This document shows, piece by piece, positions 44,436-55,247 of a DNA stretch of 64,000 nucleotides (positions within the stretch are counted from its first letter, which is position 1; each line of letters starts with the position of its first letter). The notes beneath the pieces are model-generated. The model ran no database searches, was not told the DNA's origin, and worked only from the letters and a program-made list of their open reading frames with translations. Made by a program: the position numbers and the translations under genes. Source of the stretch: DATFQI01 sp963831105 (GTDB lineage: Bacteria; Actinomycetota; Thermoleophilia; Solirubrobacterales; Solirubrobacteraceae); contig CAWHOS010000003.1 of assembly GCA_963831105.1 (NCBI GenBank), positions 1,054,001 to 1,118,000 on the forward strand. Reading direction: 5' to 3'.

Positions 44436-46307
44436 ATGCGCAAGCGCTTCGCCGCTCCGGCGGTCGTCGCGCGTTCTTCTCGCTCGCCGCACCCGCCGCA
44501 GCGCAGTCGCCGCCGTCCTGGCTGCAGTTCGAGGACGGCGCCACCAAGGCGCAGTTCGACTTCGCGAAGGCGATCGAGGAGGTCGTCTGGGTCGAGTCCG
44601 AGGTCGACTCCGACCGCGACGGCGCCAAGGACCTGATCCGGCTGCGCATCAGCCGGCCGTCCGAGCCGGCGGCCGCCGGTCACAAGGTGCCGGTCGTCTT
44701 CGAGCACAGCCCGTATCGCGGCGACACCGGCAACCCGGCCAACCACAGCGTCGACTTCGAGTTCCTGCCGCAGGAGCGCCGCGCGAGCGCGAGCGCGCAG
44801 CGGCGCGCCGAGACCTCGCGCGCAGGGCGCACCGCCCGCAAGGCCAAGCGCGGCCCTCGTGCCGACCTGCCCGGCAGCCTCGACAACTACTTCGTGCCGC
44901 GCGGCTACGCGGTGGTGCTCGGCGAGAGCGTCGGCACGTTCAACTCGCAGGGCTGCCCGGACGTCGGGGCCGACGCCGAGACGCTCGGCACCAAGGCCGC
45001 GATCGACTGGCTCAACGGCCGCGCGCGCGGCTTCGACGACGCCGGCAACGCCGTGACCGCCGGCTGGACCACGGGCGACGTCGGCATGATCGGCGTCTCC
45101 TACAACGGCACGCTGCCCAACCAGGTCGCGACGACCGGCGTCGAGGGCCTGAAGACGATCGTCCCGATCTCGGCGATCTCCTCCTGGTACGACTACTACC
45201 GCGCCAACGGCCTCGTGGTCGCGCCGCACTCGAACACCAACGGCGCCGGCGAGAACGGCTACCTCGGCGAGGACACCGACGTGCTCGGCGACTACATCGG
45301 CGGGCCGCGGATGGAGAGCCCCACGGGCGAGTGCCGCTTCATGCACGACTACCTGCTCGCCCAGCAGGACCGCGTGACCGGCGACTACTCGTCCTTCTGG
45401 GCCGCGCGCGACTACCTCGGCAAGGTCGACCGGATCCGCGCGAGCGTGTTCGTCGTCCACGGCCTCAACGACTTCAACGTCAAGACGAAGGCGTTCGCCG
45501 AGTGGTGGTACCGGCTCGCGGCTGCGGGGGCCGAGCGCAAGATCTGGCTGCACAACGGCGGCCACGGCGGCCCGGGCGGCGCCGGCGCCGCGCCGTTCAC
45601 CCGCGCGCGCCACCGCTGGTTCGACCACGAGCTGTTCGGCGTCGCCAACGGGATCGACGGCGAGCCGATGGCGACCGTTCAGCGCGAGGACGGCTCCTAC
45701 AGCCAGGAGGCGAACTGGCCCGCGCCGGGCACGAGCAACGCGACGCTCGAGCTCGGCTCGGGCTCGCGCAGCGCGCCCGGAACGCTGTCGGCCAAGCGCA
45801 AGAGCGCCGTCCCGCAGTCGTTCACCGACCGCGGCCGCGAGCTCGACACGGACGACGTGCTGATCAAGGCGCCCGACGCCGCGAACCCGAACCGGCTCGT
45901 CTACCGGACCGCGGCGCTGTCACGCGACGTGCGCATGAGCGGGACGCCGTGGGTCACGCTGCGGATGTCGGTCGACAACCGCACGGCGGCGAACCTGACC
46001 GCGGTGCTCGTCGACTACGGCCCGGACGGCTCGGCGCGCATGGTCACCCGCGGCTGGCTGGATCCGCAGAACCGCAACAGCCTGACGCGCTCGGACCCGG
46101 TCGAGCCGGAGCAGCGCTACACGATGCGCTGGGACCTCCAGCCCGACGACCACGTGTTCGCGCAAGGGCCACCGGGTCGGGCTCGTGGTGGTCTCCACCG
46201 ACCACGACTACACGATCCGTCCGGCGCCCGGGACCCGGCTGACGCTGGCCCCGAACCAGAGCGAGATCAGCTTGCCTGTCGTGGGCGGCGCGGGCGCTCT
46301 TCGCTGA
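44436..46307 (+). CDS. secreted S15 / CocE-NonD hydrolase (Xaa-Pro dipeptidyl-peptidase-like), two frame breaks
   Basis: About 623 aa. ATG 44436 begins a signal peptide MRKRFAAPAVVA that runs out of frame near 44470 (one base missing) and resumes FFSLAAPAAAQSPPS. Catalytic Ser is in GMIGVSYNGTLP; Asp in HGLNDFNVKTKA; His in HNGGHGG. The C-terminal beta-sandwich (AALSRDVRMSGTPWVTLRMS) breaks again near 46163 (GCG[C]AAG) and finishes KGHRVGLVVVSTDHDYTI. One deletion and one insertion cancel (1872 = 3n). The tail overlaps the convergent membrane-protein gene by 41 bases. Confidence 0.85.
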
Positions 46308-46657
46308 CGAAGCGCGTCGCGATCGTAAGGAGCAGGTGCACGACCCCGAGGACGATGAAGAACGCGGTGGCGGTGCCATCGTCGCTGAAGCCGAACAGGA
46401 ACGGCGAGGCGATGAGCACCGCCGCCAGCAGGAAGTCGATCACGGCGTGCGCCTGCACCGGGATCGACTTGATCAGCCCGGTCGGCAGCGCCGTCGAGGC
46501 GGTCACGACCAGCACGACCACGCCGAAGACGATCGACACCGCGGTGGCGGTGTCGTCGTCGAAGGAGAACAGGAACGGGGCCGCGATGAACAGCGCGGCG
46601 GCGAGGTACTCGATCGACGCCGTGGACGAAGGCCGGGATCGGCCCCTGCTTGAACAT
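46267..46657 (-). CDS. membrane protein with two SPW-like repeats, one frame break
   Basis: About 130 aa. MFKQGPIPAFVH, then a break near 46619-46624 (one extra base), then two homologous two-helix units: AAALFIAAPFLFSFDDDTAT and AAVLIASPFLFGFSDDGTAT, each followed by a second helix. The [A/S]PFLF.F centre resembles SPW repeats. Function unknown. Length 3n+1 fits one insertion. Confidence 0.75.
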
Positions 46658-46667
46658 GCGCGCGAGG

Positions 46668-47699
<1,032 letters not shown>

Positions 47700-47707
47700 G
47701 GCGCGGC

Positions 47708-47713
47708 ACCTTA
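47708..47713 (-). promoter_or_regulatory. -10-like box TAAGGT for phosphofructokinase gene
   Basis: Reads TAAGGT on the minus strand, 8 bases before the ATG at 47699. Confidence 0.45.
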
Positions 47714-47718
47714 ACCAC

Positions 47719-47750
47719 GGGAGCCGCCCTCCCACCGGGAGGACGGCTCC
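47719..47750 (-). terminator. hairpin between MMPL and phosphofructokinase genes
   Basis: 14-base arms (GGAGCCGCCCTCCC against GGGAGGACGGCTCC) with one mismatch and an ACC loop. A second C6/G6 hairpin follows at about 47755-47770. Located 37 bases after the MMPL stop. Confidence 0.5.
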
Positions 47751-47786
47751 TCTTCCCCCCGAGTGGGGGGCCCACTCGTCCGCGCG

Positions 47787-50013
47787 CTAGGCGCGGGCGG
47801 GCTCCGGCGAGCCTTCGTGGGAGAGCTTCGGCAGCCAGTGCAGCCGCCTGGGGAGGTACCAGTTGCGCTCGCCGAGCAGCTTCATCGCCGCCGGCAGCAG
47901 CACCGCCCGCACGAGCGTCGCGTCGATGAGGATCGCCGCCGCGAGGCCGACGCCCATCATCTTGAACTCGACCGAGCTGAGCGTCGCGAAGATCGCGAAC
48001 ACCGCGACCATCACCATCGCCGCGCTGGTCACGACGCCCGCCGTGGAGCGGATGCCGTGCGCGACCGCGTCGTCGGTGGACTCGCCGCGGTCGACCGCCT
48101 CGCGGATCCGGCTGAGGATGAACACGTGGTAGTCCATCGACAGGCCGAACAGGATCACGAAGAGGAACAGCGGGAGCCAGGCCGTGATGCCGCCGAGCGA
48201 CTCGAACCCGAGCAGGCTCTCACCGTGCCCGTCCTGGAAGACGAGCTTGAGGATGCCGTAGCTCGCGCCGACCGACAGCAGGTTCAGCAGGATCGCCTTG
48301 ATCGGGACGACGATCGAGCGGAAGGTGACGAGCAGCAGCAGGAACGCGAGCCCGAGGACGAACGCGAACACGAACGGCAGGCGCGCGTTCATCGCGTCGT
48401 TGAAGTCCTTCGAGCCGGCGGTCAGGCCGGTCACGTCGTCTGCGTGCCGTCGACCTTGCCGATCGTGGTCGGGATCACGTCGTCGCGCAGGGTGGCCAGC
48501 GCCGTCTCGGACTTGAGGTCGGTGCCGTCGCCCTGCATCGGGATCGACACGACCGCGGCGTCCTTGCCGGGGCTGATCTCGGTCGTGACCGGCTGCGACA
48601 TCTGGCCCGAGGCCAGCGCCCTGTCGGTCATCTTCTCGATGCCCTGCTGGACGGCCGGGGACGGTGACGTCGTCGGCCTGCACCACGACCAGCGCCGGGA
48701 GCGGGCCGCCGGGGAACGCGGCCTGGATGCGGTCGTAGGTCTTCATCACCGGGAGGTCGTGCGGGATGCCGGCCACGCCGGGGTTGATCGTCTTCATGCC
48801 GAGCGCCGGGACGGCCAGGGCGATCAGGATCGCGCCCGAGGCGACGACGGAGACGACCGGGTGGGCGAGCACCTTGCCGAGGATCCAGCCCCAGACGCGG
48901 GACTCGCCGTGGTTGGCGTGGCGCCGCTTGCCGATGATCGGCACGCGGCCCTTCTCGACCTTGTCGCCGAGCTTGGAGAGCACGGCGGGCAGCACGGTCA
49001 CCGAGCCGAGCACGGCGACCGCGACGACGAGCATCGTGCCGACGGCCATCGAGGTGAAGACGGCGTTGCCGGCGATCAGCATGCCGGCCATCGCGATCAG
49101 CACGGTCACGCCGGAGATCAGCACGGCCTGGCCTGAGGTCGCAGCGGCGAACTCGAGCGCGGCCTCGTTGGAGCGCCCGGCGTCGCGCTCCTCCATCTTG
49201 CGCCGGAGGTAGAACATCGAGTAGTCGACGCCGACGGCGAGGCCGACGAGCAGCACGACGCTCGAGGCGGCGTCGGCCATCGGGACGATCTGGCTGATCG
49301 GCGCGAGCAGGCCGAGCGTGCCCATCACGGCGGTGAGGCCGAGCAGCAGCGGCACGCCGGCGGCGATCAGGGCGCCGAAGGCGACGACGAGGATCAGCAG
49401 CGTGATCGGCAGCGAGAGCGACTCGGCGCGCTGGAAGTCCTTCTCGAACTGCGCGTTGAGCGCCTTGGCGGCGGAGGCGTCGCCGAACTGCTCGATGCGC
49501 AGCTCGGGATGCGCCTTCTGCGCGGCGGCGACGGCGGCCAGCGAGGTGTCGACGTTCTTCTCGCGACTCCTCGATGTCGCCCGGGACCTTGAAGGTCACG
49601 AGCGCGGAGCGGCCGTCCTCGGAGATCTGGCCCTCGTTGCCCTTGGCGAGCGGGGACTCGACGTCCCGGACGTTCTTCGTGGCGGTCAGCCGCGCGGCGA
49701 CGTCGTCGACCGCGGCGCGGAACGCCGGGTCGGAGGCCTTGGCGTCGCCCTTGGCCTGGACGAGCACGGACTCGGAGGCCTCCTTGGGGAACGCGTCGGC
49801 GCGGGCCTGGTCGGCCGTGCGCGAGGAGCCGTTGCCCTGCTCCTCGGGAGCGAGGGTCTTGGTGCCGACCATGCCGCCGATGACGAACGCGATCGCCACG
49901 AACGCGAGCCATCCGAAGACGGCCGTCTTGCGGTGCTGCGCGGACCAGCGCCCTGCGCGGGCCGCGAGGTTGGAGTGGGGCAAGTTGCCTGCCTTCCGGT
50001 CCTGGGGGGTCAC
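47787..50013 (-). CDS. MMPL family RND transporter, three frame breaks
   Basis: About 741 aa if repaired, with two RND-type halves, each one helix + periplasmic loop + five helices, as in mycobacterial MmpL lipid/drug exporters. GTG 50013 start; AARAGRWSAQHRKTAVFGWL is the typical opening. VGLAVGVDYSMFYL and ILFGLSMDYHVFIL carry the Asp-Tyr pairs of the proton relay. Breaks: one extra base near 49563 (TCG[C]GAG), one extra near 48656-48661, one missing near 48440. The segment between the last two stays open in a wrong frame. 2227 = 3n+1 agrees. Confidence 0.88.
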
Positions 50014-50125
50014 GGAAGCAAGCGTGCCGCCGCGACGGCGCGGCGGCATTGGTGGGGCCTGGCGTCTCCGGGTGCGGGGTTCCTCACCCCGCACCCTGAG
50101 GCCGCCTTCCTGCGGATCTCCCTGC

Positions 50126-50185
50126 TTAGAGCAGGATGATCAGCAGGATGATGATGATGATCAGTGTGCCCAGTCCGATGTACAT
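50126..50185 (-). CDS. 19-residue hydrophobic microprotein
   Basis: ATG 50185 to TAA 50126 encodes MYIGLGTLIIIIILLIILL, a nearly pure Ile/Leu membrane helix. Tiny hydrophobic peptides beginning MYIxLGT are known from other actinobacterial annotations, which supports coding. Position: downstream of the RTX gene and upstream of the MMPL gene on the same strand. Confidence 0.5.
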   Translation of the reverse strand: MYIGLGTLIIIIILLIILL

Positions 50186-50249
50186 AGCGCCCACGTACCC
50201 ACGCGAGTGCCGTTGGCACGCAGGCGCTATGAGAACGGACTGAGTCGCG

Positions 50250-51133
50250 CTACGGCTGATCGCCCTCGTTGCGGTCCTCGACGCGCGAGTCCGCGCGGTT
50301 CGGGCCGCGCCGCGAGACGACCTCGCAGGAGCCGTCCTCGACGACGTCCTTGAAGTCGAGCAGCGCCTTGTCGATGCCGGGGCCGCAGTTGACGACGTCG
50401 CGCTCGCCGTCGCGGACGGCGATGCGGTCGTCGCCGTTGCCGCCGCGGACGGTGTCGCCCGTCTGGTCGTCGGGGCCGTCCACGTCCTTGCAGCGAGAGC
50501 GCGAACAGGCGGTCGTTGCCGTCCCCGCCCTCGGTCGTGTCGCGGCCCTTGTTGGCGAAGATCGTGTCGTCGCCGGGGCCGCCGTCCTGGATGTCGTCGC
50601 CGAAGCCGCCGGCCTGGAAGTCGTTGAACTCCCCGCCGTTGACGGTGTCGTTGCCCGGGCCGGCGAGCAGCCGGTCGGCCCCGCGGCCGCCCTCGAGCAG
50701 GTCGTTGCCGAGCCAGCCCCACAGCCGGTCGCGGCCGTCGCCGCCGTAGAGCTTGTCGTCGCCGCGGCCGCCGTGCAGGCGGTCCTGGCTGACGAGGTCG
50801 CCGACGTCGTCGAGGTCGCCGCGCAGCGTGTCGTCGCCCTGGTTGCCCCAGATGCGGTCGTCGCCGGCGAACCCGCCGATGCGTGTCGTCGCCGCGCCCG
50901 CCGAACGCGCGATCGTCGCCGGGACCGAGGTCCACGGTGTCGTTCCCGCGCCGCGCGTGCACGCGGTCGTCGCCCGTGAGGGCGTTGATCTGGTCCGCCT
51001 CGGCCTTACCGTGGATACGGTCGTTGCCGGGGGTTCCGGTGATGACCGCGCCGTACGCGGTCGTTGCAAGCAGGCCGGTGATGAGCGCGGTGGTCGCCGC
51101 GGCCGGCCAGAGACGCCTGCCAGAATCGGGCAT
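50250..51133 (-). CDS. secreted RTX-type calcium-binding repeat protein, two frame breaks
   Basis: About 294 aa. Signal peptide (RRLWPAAATTALITGLLATT), then a run of nonapeptide-like GGxGxDxhx units (GDDRAFGGRGDD, GGRGDDKLYGGDGRD, GGPGDDTIFANKGRD) that fold into a calcium-dependent beta roll. Breaks: near 50881 (ACG[C]ATC) and near 50491-50495 (TCG[C]TGC), one extra base each. The end CKDVDGPDD...NCGPGIDK has two or three cysteines. 884 = 3n+2 fits two insertions. Confidence 0.8.
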
Positions 51134-51214
51134 GGGCCCTGCCTCCTGACTGATCGGTTGACGCCCTGGGAACACGCGCGCGGCACGCGCAAGTTGCGCC
51201 GCCGCGCGCTCACG

Positions 51215-51243
51215 TTCCCCGGTCGGGGGGTGGGGCCTATACT
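51215..51243 (+). promoter_or_regulatory. promoter of tRNA-Asp
   Basis: -10 TATACT (51238-51243), 12 bases before the tRNA; weak -35 TTCCCC (51215-51220) with a 17-base spacer. Confidence 0.55.
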
Positions 51244-51255
51244 GCGCGTTCGCTC

Positions 51256-51335
<80 letters not shown>

Positions 51336-51336
51336 G

Positions 51337-51363
51337 AGCCGCTGCTTGCAGCGGCTTTTTTTT
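51337..51363 (+). terminator. intrinsic terminator of tRNA-Asp
   Basis: AGCCGCTG-CTTG-CAGCGGCT hairpin followed by eight T. Confidence 0.9.
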
Positions 51364-51400
51364 GTCCGGGCTCGTTCGCGGACGCGTCGAATCGGGCAGC

Positions 51401-51424
51401 GGGTACCACGAGCGGGTACCAAAC
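51401..51424 (-). repeat. left GTTTGGTACCC repeats (candidate integrase arm sites)
   Basis: On the minus strand one full GTTTGGTACCC (51414-51424) and one partial GTGGTACCC (51401-51409), 13 bases apart. Matches the pair at 54363-54384. Bases 51430-51649 hold nothing else I can support. Confidence 0.55.
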
Positions 51425-51649
51425 GGTCTCCGAGACGTGCCCGCGCGAGCTAGTCCGCGCGGCCGTCCGCCCACCGGCGGGGGCCAGTTTCGATCGCTGT
51501 TGGCTAGGTCCTCACAATCGCCGTAGCATGCAGGAGCGCGCGTGGACATGGCGAAGGCAGCCGTATGAGTGGCGGCTGCCTGCGGGATTCTCGCCGTTTT
51601 GCGCTGGACCGGCGCGTGTTCGGTCGGATCGCGTCGTGGCCGAAGCCCC

Positions 51650-52340
51650 ATGTCCGACGCGCCCATGCCAGACGACGCGCAGTCGGCTGATCGGCCCGCG
51701 GCGGGCGATCGGTCAGCCCGGCACGATCGCCGGATCGAACTGCTCGTCACGATCCTGCTCGCGATCGCCACCGTCGCCACCGCGTGGAGCTCGTATCAGT
51801 CGGCCCGCTGGAGTGGCGTGCAGACGATCAACTTCAGTCGGGCGACTGCCGCGCGCATCGATTCGACGGCGCAGTCGGACCTCGCCGGACAGCAGACTCA
51901 GCTCGACGTCGCGACGTTCATCGCGTGGACCGGCGCCTACGCGACCAACGAAAAGACGCTCAGCGACTTCTACTTCAAGCGATTCCGGACCGAGTTCAAG
52001 CCCGCTCTCGACGCCTGGGTGGCCACCAGGCCGCTGAAGAACCCCGACGCCCCGCTCACTCCTTTCGTGATGCCTCAATACCGCCTTGCCGCTCAGGAAG
52101 AAAGCCCGGGCGCTAACCAGGACGGCAGAGGCGGCGACGGCGCAGGCGAAGGTCGACAACCAACGCTCGGACAACTACGTCCTCGCCGTCGTGCTGTTCG
52201 CGTCTGCGCTGTTCTTCGCCGGCATCAGCACCAAGCTCGACGCCGTCCGCTCCCGCGTCGCGATCGTGGCACTCGGCTACACACTGTTCTTCGGCACCGT
52301 GATCTGGCTCGCGACCTTCCCCGTCTCCATCTCGGTCTGA
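51650..52340 (+). CDS. DUF4337-like membrane protein, one frame break
   Basis: About 229 aa. One helix after an acidic start (LLVTILLAIATVATAWSSYQ, then SARWSG), a soluble helical middle with FYFKRFRTEFKPAL, and two C-terminal helices (YVLAVVLFASALFFAGIST and GYTLFFGTVIWLATFPV). Break near 52099-52104 (one extra A in GAAGAAAGCC); beyond it ARALTRTAEAATAQAKVDNQ continues. 691 = 3n+1. Cargo of the integrative element; function unknown. Confidence 0.7.
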
Positions 52341-52374
52341 TCAGCGAAGGTATTCGAGATAAACGTCGTGGTGT

Positions 52375-52522
52375 TCAGTAGTCCTTGCCCGCGGCGAAGC
52401 GGGCGTGCAGTTCGGCCTCCCAGCGGGGTCGAGCCCTGGCTCGCCGAGCGCGATGTCGATTCGGGAGATCGTGCCGGTGGAGGGAAATGGCGCGCTGTAG
52501 TCCTCGGTGACGGGTGAGCCGT
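52375..52522 (-). pseudogene. remnant resembling the C-terminal tail of an arylsulfatase
   Basis: On the minus strand: GSPVTEDYSAPFPSTGTISR, IDIALGEPGLDP, then after a break WEAELHARFAAGKDY and stop. The PVT.DY..PFP.TGTI..V.I pattern is the usual end of arylsulfatases. No upstream sulfatase body exists, so this is debris carried or trapped by the element. Confidence 0.5.
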
Positions 52523-52524
52523 CG

Positions 52525-52722
52525 TCAGGCGGCGTTCGGCGCTTGACGCACCTCGACGATGCGGCGTGTCCCGTCCTGGTAGCAGAGGACCACGGTCTGG
52601 CCGTCGTCGGCGGCTCGCGCGAGGACCGCGGCGAGATCCGTTGTCTCGGCGTTCACGAAGAGCGAGCCGTCGGGATAGAGCGTGCGCTCTTCCTTGATGG
52701 CGATCTCGATCGCTTCGTCCAT
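52525..52722 (-). CDS. small hypothetical protein in the integrative element
   Basis: 65 aa from ATG 52722. Two amphipathic parts: DEAIEIAIKEERTLYPDGSL and an acidic stretch with TVVLCYQDGTRRIVEV, likely a small alpha/beta fold. No HTH or excisionase pattern is visible. It lies 36 bases after the stop of the 102-aa gene in the same direction, probably one transcript with the integrase. Confidence 0.5.
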   Translation of the reverse strand: MDEAIEIAIKEERTLYPDGSLFVNAETTDLAAVLARAADDGQTVVLCYQDGTRRIVEVRQAPNAA

Positions 52723-52758
52723 CGCGATGGAAGCAGGGGTCTCGGAGACAGTCTTCGC

Positions 52759-53067
52759 TCATCGTCGCCATCCCTCGATCATCTCGGCCCAGCCCCTCTT
52801 CACATCGAGTTGCGCAGCTAGGAGACCCTCGCCAAGCGTACCGTCGTGGAAGACGATGCCAGGTTGCTTGCCGCCGCTGCGCGTATAGCGGTGCATCTCG
52901 TTGACGCCGTGGGCACCGTCGTAGACGCGTATGGTCTGCCAGCGGCCCGACTCGAACGCCACGAGCGTCACGGCGTAGTCGACGACGTCGCGCCTTTGTG
53001 TCCGCCAGCGCACAGCCCTGCGGGCTTCGCCGAGCCAGTCGAGCTCGGACTCGAACCCGCCGGTCAC
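52759..53067 (-). CDS. small protein coupled to the integrase gene
   Basis: 102 aa. GTG 53067 overlaps the integrase stop as GTGA. Contains DYAVTLVAFESGRWQTIRVY and DGAHGVNEMHRYTRSGGKQP, a compact pattern that I have the impression recurs in actinobacterial accessory regions but cannot name. The C-terminus WAEMIEGWRR is helical. Could be a regulator or toxin-type protein; not assigned. Confidence 0.55.
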   Translation of the reverse strand: MTGGFESELDWLGEARRAVRWRTQRRDVVDYAVTLVAFESGRWQTIRVYDGAHGVNEMHRYTRSGGKQPGIVFHDGTLGEGLLAAQLDVKRGWAEMIEGWRR

Positions 53068-54358
53068 CGCTCGATCTCCCGCGTCGGCATCTCGGCGACG
53101 CTGGCCTCGAAGACTTTCGTCATCCGCGCGGCGTCGTCGCGTCGCGGGCGCGCGTGCAAGTAACGCTCAGTCGTCGTGATCTTGGCGTGGCCCATGAACG
53201 ACTTGACCGAGACGAGATCGAACTCGCGGATCACGAGGCTGCCGAACGAGTGGCGCAGGTCGTGGAAGCGCAGCGGTCGCAGGCCGGCTGCGTCCTGCGC
53301 GCGCCGGTAGCGGCGTCGGAGCGCCGAGCCGTCGAGGTAGTCGCCGACCGCGCTGCAGAACACGAGGTCGTCGCGACCGGTGAAGCGCTCGCGCGCGGCG
53401 AGCTGGTCGAGTACGGCGGCGGGTTGATCGGCGAGCGGGACGGAGCGCGTCTTGCGTGACTTGGGCGAGGTGAGCACGCCGGCGGACCAGCTCGCCTCCA
53501 CGAGCAGCCGCGCGTCGAGGAAGTCGACGTTGCGCCAGCGAAGCGCGAGCAGCTCGCCCATCCGCAGGCCGGTGAAGGCCGCGACGACGAAGATCGCCGC
53601 GTCCTGCTCGTCGCAGCGGTCTCGCTCCACGTGCTCCTCGGGCGAGACAGCAGGGCGGCTCGGGTCGCGGTGCAGCGCCGCCCGGGCCGCGCGAACGAGC
53701 GCGAGGACCTCCTCGGGTTCGTAGAAGTCGATCGGCTGCGCGTCGGGCTCGCGGCGCTTGTTGGTCCGCCGCGCCGGGTTGACTGGCAGGCCGAACGTGT
53801 CCTCTCGCATGGCGTGCTCGAAGACGCAGCAGAGAACCTGGCGATGCTTGTTGACCGTTCTCGGGCCGACCGACGACTCGGCGTCGAGCTCGGCGAGGTA
53901 GCGCCCTACGTCGGCGGCGGTAATCGAATGGAGCGGCCTCGGACCGAAGGCGCGCATGATCCGGCACGACGGTGTCCGGCCGCGTCGCCGCGCCGGCGTG
54001 CCCGGCGCGGCGAGCAGGTAGCGGTAGTCGGCCAGCGTCGACGGCTTGACGCCCGCCACGAACTCCTGGTGGTGCAGCCAGCGGTCGACCGCGTCCGCGA
54101 ACGTCGGCTCGCGGAGCCGGAGGCTCCTCGACTCGTTCGCTCGTGCCGCTCGATCGCCGCGGCGATCGCCAGCAGCGCCGAGCGCTCGTCGAGCGCCTCA
54201 CCGGCCGGGCGGCCGCGGCGAGGCCGCCACCCATCGCCGTCGGGCACGACCCACGCCGGCCCGAGCCGCCGCTTGACCTGACGCCCGGAGGCGTCGCGCC
54301 ACTTGCCGAACCAGACAGGCCCGCCGACCCGCGCGACGATCAGCAGCGCGCCCTTCAT
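53064..54358 (-). CDS. tyrosine recombinase / phage-type integrase, one frame break
   Basis: About 431 aa if repaired. ATG 54358 (MKGALLIVARVGGPVWFGKW) is the start; just upstream are the GTTTGGTACCC repeats. The frame breaks near 54135-54142 (one base missing) and resumes with LREPTFADAVDRWLHHQEF. SAM-like core-binding region, then the catalytic set: Arg in FTGLRMGELLAL, Lys in KSRKTRSVP, His-x-x-Arg in FHDLRHSFG, His in FMGHAKITTTERYLH with the nucleophile Tyr. It should catalyse recombination at the tRNA-Asp att sites. 1295 = 3n+2 fits one deletion. Confidence 0.9.
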
Positions 54359-54362
54359 GGCC

Positions 54363-54384
54363 GGGTACCAAACGGGTACCAAAC
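54363..54384 (-). repeat. tandem GTTTGGTACCC repeat before the integrase gene
   Basis: Two perfect adjacent 11-bp copies on the minus strand, 5 bases before the integrase ATG and about 80 bases inside attR. Candidate arm-type or autoregulatory site. Confidence 0.6.
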
Positions 54385-54465
54385 CATCCTCATCGACCCG
54401 TCCAAGGGGTACTCATCACCACCCTCTAGGCCGCATTCCTGCGTTATTCGCCCCCTCCGGGAGCC

Positions 54466-54514
54466 CCTGTCACGCCGGAGGTCGCGGGTTCGAGTCCCGT
54501 CGCTCCCGTAGCAA
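54466..54514 (+). repeat. attR: 49-bp direct repeat of the tRNA-Asp 3' half
   Basis: Starts inside the anticodon loop sequence (CCTGTCACG) and ends after CCCGTAGCAA. No 5' tRNA half precedes it, so it does not encode a tRNA. Confidence 0.9.
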
Positions 54515-54515
54515 C

Positions 54516-54539
54516 AGCCGCTGCTAGCAGCGGCTTTTT
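54516..54539 (+). terminator. second copy of the tRNA-Asp terminator at attR
   Basis: Perfect palindrome of AGCCGCTGCT and AGCAGCGGCT followed by TTTTT; differs from the attL copy by one base in the loop and one before the stem. Confidence 0.8.
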
Positions 54540-54631
54540 GTTGCACGCGTCCGTCTCGCGGGCGCCGCAACTTCCGTTCGGCCGGCGGTCTCATCAGGCG
54601 TCCGGGCAACGAGCGACCTTGGAGGGCAGGA

Positions 54632-55104
54632 ATGACGCTGGCACACGGGACGGTCAGGTGGGCATTGGCGACGGCGGCGCTGGCGATGGCGCTCGTCTGC
54701 GGTGCATCCTTCGCGGACACGGCGCGGGCCGCTCCCTTCGACATCTCGACAGGGACCACGGCGACCAAGGGGAGCGCCCGGACCTGGGGTCACGTGACGT
54801 TCCTGTCGAGGAAGAGCGTGCGGATCCGCGGCCGGATCAACGACATCTGTCCCGCCGACGGATACAGCGCAAACGTCCAGTTCGCGTGCTTCGCGGGAAG
54901 GACGGCTCACATGTGGAGGCCGACTACGCCCTGACCGACAGCCGGACCTGCAAGAAGAGGCGTCCGCTCAGCTTCGACGTCACGCGCAAGTACACGCGTC
55001 CCGTGCGCAAGGTGGAGATCGACTTGGCGGAGTACGACTACAACGCGAGTCCCATCGGCGTCGGCGACAAAGCCCGAGTCGAGCTGCTCAACCCGAAGTT
55101 CTGA
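54632..55104 (+). CDS. secreted protein of unknown function, one frame break
   Basis: About 157 aa. ATG 54632 follows GGAGGGCAGG. Signal peptide (WALATAALAMALVCGASFADTARAA), then a beta-rich domain with several cysteines (NDICPADGY, FACFAG). The frame breaks near 54895 where GGGG appears to have lost a G; KDGSHVEADYALTDSRTC continues to the stop. Ends VEIDLAEYDYN and RVELLNPKF. 473 = 3n+2. It lies between attR and the decayed third att copy. Confidence 0.65.
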
Positions 55105-55139
55105 GGAGACCGCCAGCCGCGGGCCTGGCGTCGCTCGCC

Positions 55140-55176
55140 GTCACGCCGGAGGCCGCGGGTCCGTCGCTCCCGTAGC
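55140..55176 (+). repeat. third, decayed copy of the tRNA-Asp att sequence
   Basis: GTCACGCCGGAGGCCGCGGG then CCGTCGCTCCCGTAGC: the att sequence with one substitution and a deletion of about 7 bases in the T-loop region. Suggests an older insertion at the same tRNA. Confidence 0.7.
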
Positions 55177-55247
55177 CACCTCGACGCACGGTTTGGCGCG
55201 CCCCGTAAGGGGCAATCTGAACCTCAGCGACATCGAGGAGGAGCTTC

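Noticed and set aside
48440..48660. A genuine alternative domain in the MMPL protein
   Set aside because: The open segment is the correct coding sequence read in a wrong frame between one insertion and one deletion; the sensible frame (AVQQGIEKMTDRALASGQM) is present.
54466..54514. Second tRNA-Asp gene
   Set aside because: Only the 3' half from the anticodon loop onward is present; it is the att repeat.
54355..54768. Possible 137-aa protein across attR
   Set aside because: It is a read-through of the att repeat (tRNA-derived SDGTRTRDLRRD) and the GGTACC repeats; no domain.
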